Below are positions 54,835 to 64,000 of a stretch of DNA of 64,000 bases, in pieces. A program made the position numbers and the translations under genes. Origin of the DNA: Gnetum montanum (Eukaryota; Streptophyta; Gnetopsida; Gnetales; Gnetaceae). The notes below the pieces were generated by a model that made no database searches, was not told where the DNA came from, and was given only the letters and a program-made list of their open reading frames with translations. Positions within the stretch are counted from its first letter, which is position 1. Each line of letters begins with the position of its first letter. The stretch lies in the NCBI GenBank assembly GCA_015680685.1, contig MNCI01015670.1:374486-438485 (forward strand). The letters run 5' to 3'.

Positions 54835-57577
54835 ATGGTTCCAAAAAGAGTTACTCAGTGTGAACCCTCATAGAGAGCCATTAAAAATTCATATGGTGGC
54901 TATAATTAGCAAGGAGAAGAACTAGAACATGCTAAATAGGATGCATAGTCTTTTAGTATCCATCAAGAGGCCCTTGCTACCAGGAAATCATCCCAAGAAG
55001 AGGCAGAAGAAGTACCAGCCCCTACATAGGGACAACATCTCACGTTTCCCCCCATCTGCCTTGTTGCCATGTTGAAGAAATTCATATTGCCTTCAGTCAT
55101 TGTGGAAATGAACTTTAGTCCATTCATAGAATTTCCTCTAGAAGTGGTGTGAACGTAACTCAAAGTGTCCCCATTATGGTCGATCCTATCAAATAGTGGT
55201 GAATGGTACTTGGGGGAAGTCTATCAATTCTGGCACAATAAGGATGAAGGTGCCACTATAAATATCTATGGGGTGAATGTCTCTTACATAGTCAAAGATA
55301 TAGCTACAACTCTTAACTTGCCCAATGAAGGGGCCAAGGTTGCTCACCTATCCACTAGATCTGACCCCAAAATAAAGAAATTATGGTTGAAGTAGGTGTA
55401 AGGCAAAGAAGATAAATCACACCATGAGATGACCTTGGAAGAGAGAACTTATGTCAAGATTAGGACATACCACCTATTTCCCACCAAAGGGCTCAATCAA
55501 ATTTCTACCTATGTAGCTAGGGGAAGCATTATTTTAATGGAAAAATTTTTAGTTAACCTTCCCTAGTAGTACTTCACAGAAATTTAACAATAGTTCAAAG
55601 AAACAAAATTAAGGAGAGCTACACTTCTATTTCCCTGTTTGATTAGAAAGTTGTGTAAGTGTGTGAGAATCTTAGGATATACCAATGATATCCTTTGAAA
55701 GGATTAGCATGCCTCCTTTGTAAAGCTCCTAAAAATTGCAACACCAAAAAAAAAAAGATTTTGGTGAGAAGCAAGAAGTTGAAAAAGAGGCAAAATCAAG
55801 AACTGAAATGAAACAAGAGCCTGAGCAACACTCGCAACCACAAGCTCTGCCATTACTACCACAAGATTATAGATCATTGATGAGCCACCTACAAAGAATT
55901 GCTAAGACCATTAGTTAGGGGAGTAGGGATGAGGCCAATCTCTTCCAGGTTATAGACAATGTTGTACGGTCCACCGTATCAGCCAATCCAACAAGGGGAG
56001 AGATCTTGATTTAGTTAGGAGGAGGGGGATCCCAATGGTCATGCCAGATTTTTGGGAATGCTACATCCTTTCAAGTCACATTAGAAATAGGAGAAGGCAC
56101 CACAGTCGTGGTGCTACAATAGGAGGATGCAATAGGTGCAGTAGAGGTGATCACTTATCATATAAAGGAATCATTCAATGTTCCTATTGTGCCTTCAACC
56201 AGTTTGGCAAGGACAAAAGATGCACAAATGTTGGCTGTGACCTCAATGACTCTTGCAGTGCATGAGGATGTACTTGATTATTTGTTGCAAATGGGTCAAG
56301 TGATGACCACTCTGTTTAACATCCCTAGTGATGTTACTACAACACAATTAGACCTAATCACTACAAAAGGAATGTTGATCATGGCTCAAATCAAGGGAGA
56401 GCATGTAGAAGCTAAGGTGCAAGGATTGCAAGAATATCTAGTTTTCTTGCAAGTTGAACGATGGGATCTTTCCCATTTCATCATACTAGACCAATTAGAG
56501 CAGTTTTGGATGGAGGAGCTTACCAAGTTGGAAAAGGAGAGAGGAGCTATAGGGCAAGAAAAGGAGATGGTGGTATGGAATGCCTCTATTGCAAATGCAT
56601 GAACCCATGTGCATAAAAAGGCATTGACCACTACCTAAGAAGAGAACAAGTAACTCACTATAGAGAATGCTCAATTGACCATAGTGGAGAAGCAAAAGAA
56701 CATTTTGGAAGAGATTTTCCACCAATTAGAAGAACAACTAGTGAGTGTCAACTAGGATATGAGTAGATTGGCTCAAGAAAATAGAACCCTCTCCATAGAC
56801 GAGGTAAGCGTTATTCACTAGATGATAGTAATTGAAATTAATGCATGGTAGAATGAGGCCAAGAAACATGAGAAGTTAAAAGAACACTTCCATGACTAGG
56901 TTGGCATGCATAAGAAAATTAATGAGAAGGAAATCAAGATGACCAAGGCCCACATTAGCTCCTTGGCAACATAGAATTTTGAATGGTAGGCCATTTTGGA
57001 TAGTTATTCCATGGTCCACCAAGCGGAAGTTAAAAATAAGGACTTGCAAATAAAAGATTTGAAGGAATACATGGTGTTGGCTAACCTCAGATATGATAAC
57101 CTTGCCATGTTAACAATAGGTCATCTTAGAAGTGAGTTGGAAAAGAAAGTGGCAACCACCTACGCACTGTATGAGAAGGAGTTTGCGGATTGGTAGGATG
57201 ATTTGCAAAAGTTACAAGTGGAAAACTCAAAATTAGAGGTGGTCAAAGCTAGCTACTAGGGATAGAAAGATGTAGCATCAAACCTAGCTTGGAGATTGAC
57301 AGACTATCATAAGCTAAGGGATAAAGCTAGGGCCTTCGAGGAGGAAAAACAACAATTTGTGGCATGGTATGTCAAGGAAAATCAAATTTTTTCACAACTA
57401 CCATATCCTTGGGATGTATCAGCACTAGCACACATTGACACAGTACCTTAGATGATGCATGATCCAAGGATGGAGGAGAAAAAATTGCAAGCCTTGCTCA
57501 ACCATTACAAATTTTAGGGGCTTGACGAAAAAGGGAAGCAACCAATGGAAGAGCCAACACCTTTGGGCACCACATGA
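54835..57577 (+). pseudogene. ORF3, accessory long ORF (copy 3, most complete)
   Basis: About 913 codons, unknown function. Residues 1-75: basic, low complexity. About 75-290: globular part with MLKKFILPSVIVEMNFSPFI, SGEWYLGEVYQFW, INIYGVNVSYIVKDIATTLN, RTYHLFPTKGLNQISTYVAR, LLFPCLIRKLC and ILGYTND. It resembles in layout the putative plant transposon protein family (Transposase_32 type). About 290-370: Gln/Pro-rich (SQPQALPLLPQDY). About 370-880: EVITYHIKESFNVPIVPS, then heptad-rich sequence (LEKERGAIGQEKEM, LEEQLVSVN, KDLQIKDLKEYMVLANLRYD) predicted as coiled coil. C-terminus: QLPYPWDVSALAHID and MHDPRMEEKKLQALL, shared with copies 1 and 2. One frameshift at an A-run (about 55750) and 32 in-frame stops by eye (24 TAG). 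No transmembrane segment, so a fusion-type envelope is unlikely. Confidence 0.82.
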
Positions 57578-57766
57578 GTTTCCTAGTCTTATTTCTAATT
57601 TTATTTTATAATAATGTATTCCATTTTTGTACTACACCACTGCAGCATGCAACGAGTTAGTTATTTTATCCATTGTTTGAGTCAGTCAATAATCCCATAC
57701 TTGCCCAATATTTTGTAAAGAACTTGTTCCTCATTTTTTAAAACTCAAGGATGAGTTTTCATTCAA

Positions 57767-57777
57767 TTGTGGGGGCA
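57767..57777 (+). other. Polypurine tract of copy 3
   Basis: TTGTGGGGGCA adjoins the 3' LTR. Upstream TCAATAATCCCATAC, CCCAATATTTTGTAA and GATGAGTTTTCATT are shared with the minus-strand element. Confidence 0.82.
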
Positions 57778-58661
57778 TGATGAGTTGTGATTTGATAGGA
57801 CCTAATGTCAGATATGCAACATCGGAGTCTTGACCTCATGTACCTAACATTGAGGCTAATAAGTAATGTTGGATACCTGATGTCGTCTCATATGGACCTC
57901 ACTTATAAATACTACACTTGGGCTTCTAGATGAGATAATTTTAGCTTAGCTTAGAAAGTAGTTTTCAAGTTAGTTTTTAGTTTCTTTTCTTTAAAGTCTA
58001 TTATTTCCATTGCATACCCATAGTGTGATGTTTGTAATCATATGATACCTTTATTCAAGTGTGATGTACTTGGACATGTTACATGACTAGCAATAAAGAT
58101 CGAGATTAATTCCATCATTACAACATCCACTTAGATTAATATTTTTATTTTAATTATTTAATGCTTTCTTTAGTTAGAAATTTCCATTTATTATTTTTTA
58201 CTATTCTTGTTGTTAAGAAGAATGTGTACACCTTAATCATGAGTGTCTAAGTGGAAGTACTTGGTAACCCAAAAGTGTATTATTTGGTGCACCCAATGAC
58301 ATATGCTTGGCCATCCCAGAAGTAGCTCCATGAAGTTCAAGACATATACATATGATTAAGGGTGGATACTCATTGCACATAGGCTAGTTCAATTTACTTT
58401 CCATTATCCATTAGTTTAATTACTTTACCTCTTTATCACCATTAGGAGTAGCCTAGAATTAGGAACAACATCATATGCCTCACTTGGAGTGAACCATACA
58501 TGACAAAGCTACCACTGGTCCAAGTGGGAAGACATCGAACTGTGATCAAAGCATAACGATCTAGATGCCACAACTAGTCCCATCCACAGAATTTAACTAG
58601 ATTGCACATAATGCCTTAGTGATTCATATGGTTGGGCGTAGGGTTACCTTGCTACTCATTA
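57778..58661 (+). repeat. 3' LTR of nested copy 3
   Basis: TGATGAGTTGTGATTTGATA ... GCTACTCATTA. It is 884 bp, with TATAAATA at 57904-57911. The final TA where the 5' LTR has CA is a single transition. It keeps the ~224 bp missing from the 5' LTR. Confidence 0.9.
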
Positions 58662-58666
58662 ATGTC
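58662..58666. repeat. Right target-site duplication ATGTC of nested element
   Basis: Equal to 49672-49676. Confidence 0.9.
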
Positions 58667-61240
58667 TAATGTTCAGTTCTATAGAAACTAAACTTTAGGC
58701 CATTTCTACAACATGCTCCAATAGAGGTAAAGACAAAATTGCAAACTTCTTCCATATGGCCAATCATCACTTCCAGTAGGAAGTGGTACATGGGAGAGAC
58801 GTACCTCTTCTGGAACAATAGACAAGTAGGCTCCACTATGAAAATCAAGGACATTCAGGTGTTCTACTTAGCTAAAGCCATTATGTAAGCTCTTAGGTTG
58901 CCTAATTTTGGAACATAACTAGCATAGTTGTCTATGTAGGAAAATCCTAAGGACAAAACATAGTAGTGTTATGGGATTGTTCATAAGGATTTTGATGCAC
59001 TCACACTGGTAGAATGCGTATATTTCACAAATAGCGGCCTATCACCTCAATCCAATGGTGATGCCCAGTAAGGTGACTACCTTCTCTGTCTAGGCATGCA
59101 CTGCTCTAAGTAGGATATTCTAGCAAACCTTTCATAATTGATCTATCTAGGGATAGAAAAGCATTTTAAAGAAAGTGAATGTCGAAGGAAAACCCTACCT
59201 TTTTCATGCCTCATCTAAAAACTTTCCAAAAGAGTAGGGATAATTTGCTATGCTAATGACATGATCAACCATACTTCCATTACCTCTTGATATGAGATGA
59301 TGAAGGATAGGATGCCTACCATGTCCAAGGAAGAGGGGCAGCAATTGCCACCTCCACCACCCACTCAAGAAACAATGTCAAACGCCTGTGTAGCCATTGA
59401 GCACTTGCACAAAGTTTGAGAATAGCTCTTGCATGAGCAAGATTAGTGAGTAGGAACAAGTGGTGGATATCCATTTGTATATCAACTAGTGATGAGTCAC
59501 CTTAATGAACTGGCTTGAGAAATTAGTTAGATGGAAGGAGGTGGTCCAATAATCTCAGCCCAATGAACATAGTTGCCCATTAGATCAAAACCCAATGCTT
59601 GAGAGGTAACAATGTGTCTATCTCAATACCATTTATTCCTGAAATCTTTGAGAATTTCACCTCCTTTTTTATGCACTTGGAGGAAGGCAAGGGATCAATT
59701 ATATTGATGATACAGCACTAAGGGTAGGAGATAGTTGCAAAAGTTGTTGCTAACCAAATTGCAGAAGCACTTAATGCACCTACAACATCTATACCATACA
59801 TATCTACACTTTGGGATGTATAGACATTCACAAGAACTATTAGCAGAAGATTGAGTGTAGCCCAACATGAAGAGTTGTTGGATCAATTGGTGGTGACCAG
59901 GCAATCGATTCCAGACATCTTTGATTTTTCGGACAACATTACTACAATCCAATTATAGTTGCTCAAGGCAAATCGGAAATATATCATCCTAGAAGGGCAA
60001 CATGAAATGGGTCAAGCACAAAACAAATACTTGGACATGGAGATTGCTAAATTACATGCCTACTTTGCTAACCCTACACTTCTGAACCCTACAATCACTA
60101 GAGATGAAGCTTTTCAATAGCTTTAAGAATGATTAAAGCAAGTTGAGGAGGGAATAATAACATCTATTTTTAACTATTCCATGGCCAAAGCAAAGACCTA
60201 TTCAATTCAAAATGACTTGGTTTAGACACACTAGGAAAATGAAACACTAACTACAGAAAATCACCACCTGCAAAATGTTGATGCATAAAAACAACAGATG
60301 CAAAAATTTATCCATCAATAATAGGAGGAACTAGCCAGAGAAAACACAAAATTTAGGAAATTGGTAGTAGAAAATTGCAATCTATCTATGGAGGAAGTCC
60401 ATGCCTTACATCAGAAATATGCTATTGAAATTGCCACCTAGAAGAATAAGGCTCTCAAATTTGAGAGAATGAAGAGTCACTATAGAGACTAGGTTGGCCT
60501 GCAAAAGGAAGTGAATGAGAAGCATATCCAAATGGCTAAGGCAAAAGTAAATGAAGCCCTCTAGCAAGTCTAGTAGGAAAAGAAGTTTAGTAGCCTATCA
60601 TTGATGGAATAAATGCCTATAACAAAGCGAAGATCCCCATAAGGGAGTTCCAAATCGAAGAAATAACAGAATATATGGAATTGGTCAATCTCTTGTATGC
60701 AAATCTATCAATGCTGACTATTGGATAGTTGTGGTTGGAACTTGAAAAATAGGTGGCCAGCTCATATTTGCTATATGAGGCTGAGTTTAAGCACCACAAG
60801 GACACCAAGCAAAAGCTTGAGATGGTAAACGCTAAACTTGAAGTTCTCAAGGCATGATTCATTAATCAACTATCAACTGCCAAGAACCTAGCTAGGAGAA
60901 TGAATGACTATTAGGAGTTGTAGAACATAGTTAGGGTATCTGATATCGAATGCAAATAATTCACTACTTGGTTTGTCAATGATAAGGATCTATTCCTAGC
61001 AATTCCTTGTCAGTGGGATGTGCCCATTTCGACCCACATCAATGAAGCTACACAGACTATGCATGATCCCAAGAGTGAGGAGGAAAAAATGAAAGCATTG
61101 CTGGATGCTTTTTTTTTTTTTACCACTAGAAGTTGCAGTAGTAACTGGACAGTCACAACAACCTCAATTACCACATGTTCCTGAAGCTATAGAAGGTCTG
61201 TCAGAGCCTCAGGAACCTCCACCACCTAGGATCATGTGAT
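58667..61240 (+). pseudogene. ORF3 of copy 2, remainder after the nested element
   Basis: Continues the gene cut at 49676. The globular part has EVVHGRDVPLLE, STMKIKDIQVFYLAKAIM, LRLPNFG and AYHLNPMVMPSKVTTFSV, then LPPPPPTQETMSN at 59345 (linker). The heptad-rich part runs from about 59900 to 60900 (NHHLQNVDA, KEVNEKHIQMAKAKVNEA, MELVNLLYANLSMLTIG). The C-terminus LAIPCQWDVPISTHINEATQ and MHDPKSEEEKMKALL matches copies 1 and 3. A run of about 13 T at 61110 disrupts the end. Many TAG stops. Confidence 0.75.
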
Positions 61241-61427
61241 CTTTTTAAATAGTTTTCACACCATCAGAGGACATCTTTTTGATTTTTGTTTGGTGTTCAA
61301 TTTTGTGTCGTGAACACCCCAATTTGTAATTTTGTTGATCCATGCACCTAGGCACTCAATTTTTTCATGTAGCTTTATTGAGTCATGTGCTAGTCAATAG
61401 GATGAGTTTTTATTTAGACATGGTGGT

Positions 61428-61438
61428 ATGATGAGTTA
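61428..61438 (+). other. Polypurine tract of copy 2
   Basis: ACATGGTGGTA precedes the 3' LTR; AGGATGAGTTTTTATTTAG upstream is the box seen before the other 3' LTRs. Confidence 0.7.
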
Positions 61439-62311
61439 TGGATTGGCCGCGTCGAGGAGGCCTCATTGACTAGGCCCCATCAACACATCATTTTACGCAT
61501 TGATGTGGCCTTGTTAATGCAAGGTCTGTTCTTACCTATAAATACATGCCAACCTATCATGTTTAAGCATCAATCTATCATAGTTGTAGTGAAGCTCTTG
61601 TAGTTTTTCCATTTGAAAATTAGAATATTTTTGCGAGTGCCTACAATAGGAGTCATTGTGTACAGATCCCTTATTCAAGCACTATTGTACCTAGGCACAA
61701 CAATGTATGTGGCAATAAAGACAAGCTTATTGTAAACCTTGTAGCATTTTGGATAGTTTAAATATTTTATTCATGCATTTAATTTTTTTAGTTATTTATT
61801 CAATGTTCCTTAGTAATTAAGATAATTAAGTAATTAATCAAGATAAGCTAAATAGTGATTAAGTAAACACATAAGTACGACCACTTCAAGCATGTGTATG
61901 ATGTTTGGTAATCTTAGCAGTGCTTAATGCTTGGTAATCCAACAACGTTATATGTGTTCAAGATGTGTATAGCAAGTGGGACTTGACACTTATGTTAGGA
62001 CTAGTTACACGATAGTTAGGCAATTAGATTAAAGTAGACATTAAATTACTTCATTCCTTATCCTATTTATTTCAAGTACCAAAACCATAAAACACAAAAT
62101 TATAAAAATCATATGCCTCAATTACACTATAACCATATCCTTGATCTTCATAAGTGTAGTTGGGAAGATAATGAATGTTCTCAACACCCAGTTCACTTCC
62201 TAGAGAACTAGTGCATCGGAAAACTATAGAGTCCATGGAATTCAACTGAATTATGTGTGAACGTTTTGTGATTCATATGGTTGGGCATACTGGTACCTAC
62301 ACCACTCATTA
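61439..62311 (+). repeat. 3' LTR of copy 2
   Basis: TGATGAGTTATGGATTGG ... ACCACTCATTA. TATAAATA at 61537-61544. U3 carries GCCTCATTGACTAGGCC and CATTGATGTGGCC words. Its first ~260 bp align with 43171-43462. Confidence 0.88.
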
Positions 62312-62316
62312 GTTAT
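62312..62316. repeat. Right target-site duplication, copy 2 (GTTAT)
   Basis: GTTAT against ATTAT at 43166-43170; one transition apart. Confidence 0.55.
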
Positions 62317-62699
62317 CTAAAAAAAATGATGATAGGAAATGCTAGTTGTCACTAGATTTGAAATGTCTTATTAAGAAAACATCATTATTCCTTCACCAAA
62401 GGGCTAAGAGAACTCCTAAATCAAAATGGTAGGGTGAAGATTTCAATGCTTCCTTCACCAAAACTCCATGTCTACAAAAATTGAACAAACATTCATTCAT
62501 GCTGAAAAGATCCTCAAATAACCAAGGATTGAGTTGGAGCACTATTGAGATCACCTTAATTCTTTTCGATACTTATTGACCAAATAAACTTGCTATTCAA
62601 CTAACCTTCATGAACAAGCTTGATAATAATGATTTTTTCCTAAATCCTCATATCCCAGGTATCACAACACATTTTAGTTTTAAGAATTGCAATTTATTT
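62317..62699. other. Flank without assignable gene
   Basis: AT-rich sequence to the right of copy 2. No frame with recognisable similarity was seen; it could include the downstream end of the LINE fragment. Confidence 0.4.
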
Positions 62700-63620
62700 C
62701 CCCAAATGAGATGAAGGCAATTCCCATGTTTTGTACATCTTGAGAAGAAAGTTCAAAAAATGTTATCAATGTAATCAAGAATTCCTATTAGAAGCCAAAC
62801 ATAGACATAGTATAAATAAGGATAATGAAAAAAAAAACTTTATAAAAGTTAGTTTTCTTAAGCTAAAAAGTCCTATCCAATCTGAGAGTTTTTTGTGGAG
62901 TTTGCTAATAAAGGGTTCACTATTATGATTTTTTAATTATAGTAAATAAAAACTACCTTGAATAATAAAAAGAAAAAGTAACCCTTTTGCAATTAATAAT
63001 TTTCATTGTGCACTAGAATCTATGAAAAAAAATAGTTATCTTCAAGAATCTTTGACTTTTGCTATTTGACCACCAACCTTGTGCATTTGTTGAAGAAATC
63101 CAATAGTTTCTTGATCTTCCAATTTTCTCCCACTACTACACTACTGAAGATGAGTGTGTCATCAACATATCTCAATGTTTTATTCCCCTAAAGAAAAGGA
63201 ACTTGCACTTCAAACTTGTTTAAACACCTCAAAATATTGTTTGCTATATGCAGATTATTTTTAGGTAGGTGGGAAGGGGGGGTGGGGGGGGGGGGGGGGG
63301 GGGGTGGTGGGGGTGGTGTGGGGGTGTGGTGTGTTGATGGTTGTGTAGAGTTCTATTGAATCCCAAAAAACTGAATCATAATATTTAATAAATTCAAAGT
63401 ACATCAGATCATCAAAGAGATAGTCTAAAGAAAAAGCCCAATAGTTGTGAAGATGCCTTTTCATGTTTTCATTCTTACAACTAATCCTGATAAACTTCTA
63501 CAATGGGCTAGGAAAAGGATCTAACCTTGTTCTTATTCAAAATTGCCCTCATAGGTTTTCAGTTCTTACTAAAAGGTTTCTTATAAAAAGATGGAGAAAA
63601 ATCTCTCTAAATATAAAATA
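62700..63620 (-). pseudogene. L1-type LINE reverse transcriptase fragment
   Basis: Read on the minus strand, LRYVDDTLIFSSVVVGENWK then KKLLDFFNKCTRLVVK at 63165-63060 carries the catalytic YVDD box and the helix after it. Further down (62917-62790) PFISKLHKKLSDWIGLFSLR then KLTFIKFFFSLSLFIL matches the plant L1 stretch that normally reads like K(L)xxWxG..LSxxGRLTLIKSVL. Upstream (63464-63350) an open frame includes YYDSVFWDSIELY, perhaps the KAYDxVxW region. Spacing to YVDD is too short, so a deletion or the poly-G insert lies between. Non-LTR elements lack LTRs, and none are seen here. Confidence 0.65.
63263..63334. repeat. Poly-G tract with TGG repeats
   Basis: Contains 7 G at 63276-63282, one T, then 21 uninterrupted G at 63284-63304, followed by GGTGG/GTGTGG repeats. 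It is unlike anything else in this AT-rich window. It could form G-quadruplexes or be a sequencing artefact. Confidence 0.85.
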
Positions 63621-64000
63621 ATACATCAATCAAAAATAATGAATAAATAGCAACGAAGGTTGAAAGCTTCCTATCCTTCTTTGTTTGCTATCAAAGAAAA
63701 AAAATGTACAAAGAGAAAGGATGCCTCTTCATAAGCCCATTTTTACATTAGAAAATAGTTACTTTTTTATAACATTAAATCCTAACTCTTCTACATAGTC
63801 TTTGAATACTTTTGAAAATATAATATGATTTTTAAAAATATTAAACCTATGTATAAAAATTCTTAAAAAGATTAAAAAAAATCCAGAATATATCAAATGC
63901 TCAAGGATCAAGGCCTAAGTGTGATTTGATCATTTCAATAAAATAATGCTCTTGATCTTTATCAATATTCTTAAATAATATTTACTTTAATTAAAAGTAA
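63621..64000. other. AT-rich end of window
   Basis: No gene or repeat recognised; sequence is A/T-rich throughout. Confidence 0.4.

Larger units (their letters stand above)
49677..58661 (+). mobile_element. Nested Athila-like element with gag and ORF3 but no pol (copy 3)
   Basis: LTRs at 49677-50336 and 57778-58661 with a perfect ATGTC duplication, a primer site at 50338 and a polypurine tract at 57767 bound a 9-kb element inserted into ORF3 of copy 2. Internally it has gag, then immediately the T-rich start of the post-pol region, motifs 1-3, a promoter-like segment and ORF3. Protease, reverse transcriptase, RNase H and integrase are absent. If the loss preceded insertion, enzymes came from a related element. 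Confidence 0.92.
43171..62311 (+). mobile_element. Athila-like element with ORF3 (copy 2), split by a nested element
   Basis: A truncated 5' LTR (43171-43462), protease to integrase (43636-47240), the conserved non-coding stretch, ORF3 and a complete 3' LTR (61439-62311) belong to one element of about 10.2 kb once the nested insertion 49677-58661 and one target duplication are removed. Its LTR family (TGACTAGGCC words) differs from copies 1 and 3. Gag and the second half of the 5' LTR are deleted. Confidence 0.85.

Noticed and set aside
54835-57577. Reading TAG as a sense codon (recoded or suppressed stop) because it dominates the breaks
   Set aside because: The copies also contain frameshifts, TAA/TGA stops and lost catalytic residues, and plant nuclear genes use TAG as stop. 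CHG deamination explains the bias.

Overview
The window is plant nuclear DNA made almost entirely of decayed, partly nested retrotransposons. I found no intact host gene, tRNA, rRNA, CRISPR array or organelle insert. The retroelement lineages (Ty3/gypsy Tat- and Athila-like, Ty1/copia, L1 LINE) are those of vascular plants. Full-length but heavily mutated elements with well-diverged LTRs fit a large, slowly purged genome such as a gymnosperm; that placement is inference.

Layout. 1-1765: gene-free flank with two small tandem repeats. 1766-8723: a plus-strand Tat-like element with reverse transcriptase, two successive RNases H (the second of the extra Tat/Ogre kind) and integrase, then a long 3' region with a ~37-bp and a ~203-bp tandem array. 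8724-13291: a Ty1/copia element whose 5' LTR is truncated. 13292-15325: unassigned. 15331-25536: a complete Athila-like element on the minus strand, with two ~0.96-kb LTRs, a tRNA-Asp-type primer site and a perfect 5-bp target duplication (ATAAC). 25542-30280: unassigned, with one dispersed repeat. 30281-41757: a plus-strand Athila-like element carrying an extra long ORF ('ORF3') downstream of pol. 43171-62311: a second ORF3-bearing element, split inside its ORF3 by a third one (49677-58661) that has perfect target duplications (ATGTC) and lacks pol but keeps gag and ORF3. 62700-63620: an L1-type LINE fragment on the minus strand with an odd poly-G tract.

Most notable is the ORF3 module. Three separate elements keep a ~0.9-kb-codon-scale gene (about 910 codons) after pol: a globular N-terminal domain, a Q/P-rich linker, a long coiled-coil part and a conserved C-terminal motif. 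About 0.45-0.6 kb upstream of each ORF3 is a short segment that resembles the U3 promoter of the same element's own LTR, with a TATA box. The motifs differ between elements but match within each one. The complete element without ORF3 (15331-25536) shows no such segment by eye. I read this as an accessory gene with its own internal, LTR-like promoter.

All reading frames are broken. In the best-read ORF3 copy I counted by eye 24 TAG, 5 TAA and 3 TGA in-frame stops, a pattern expected from deamination of methylated cytosines in CHG context.
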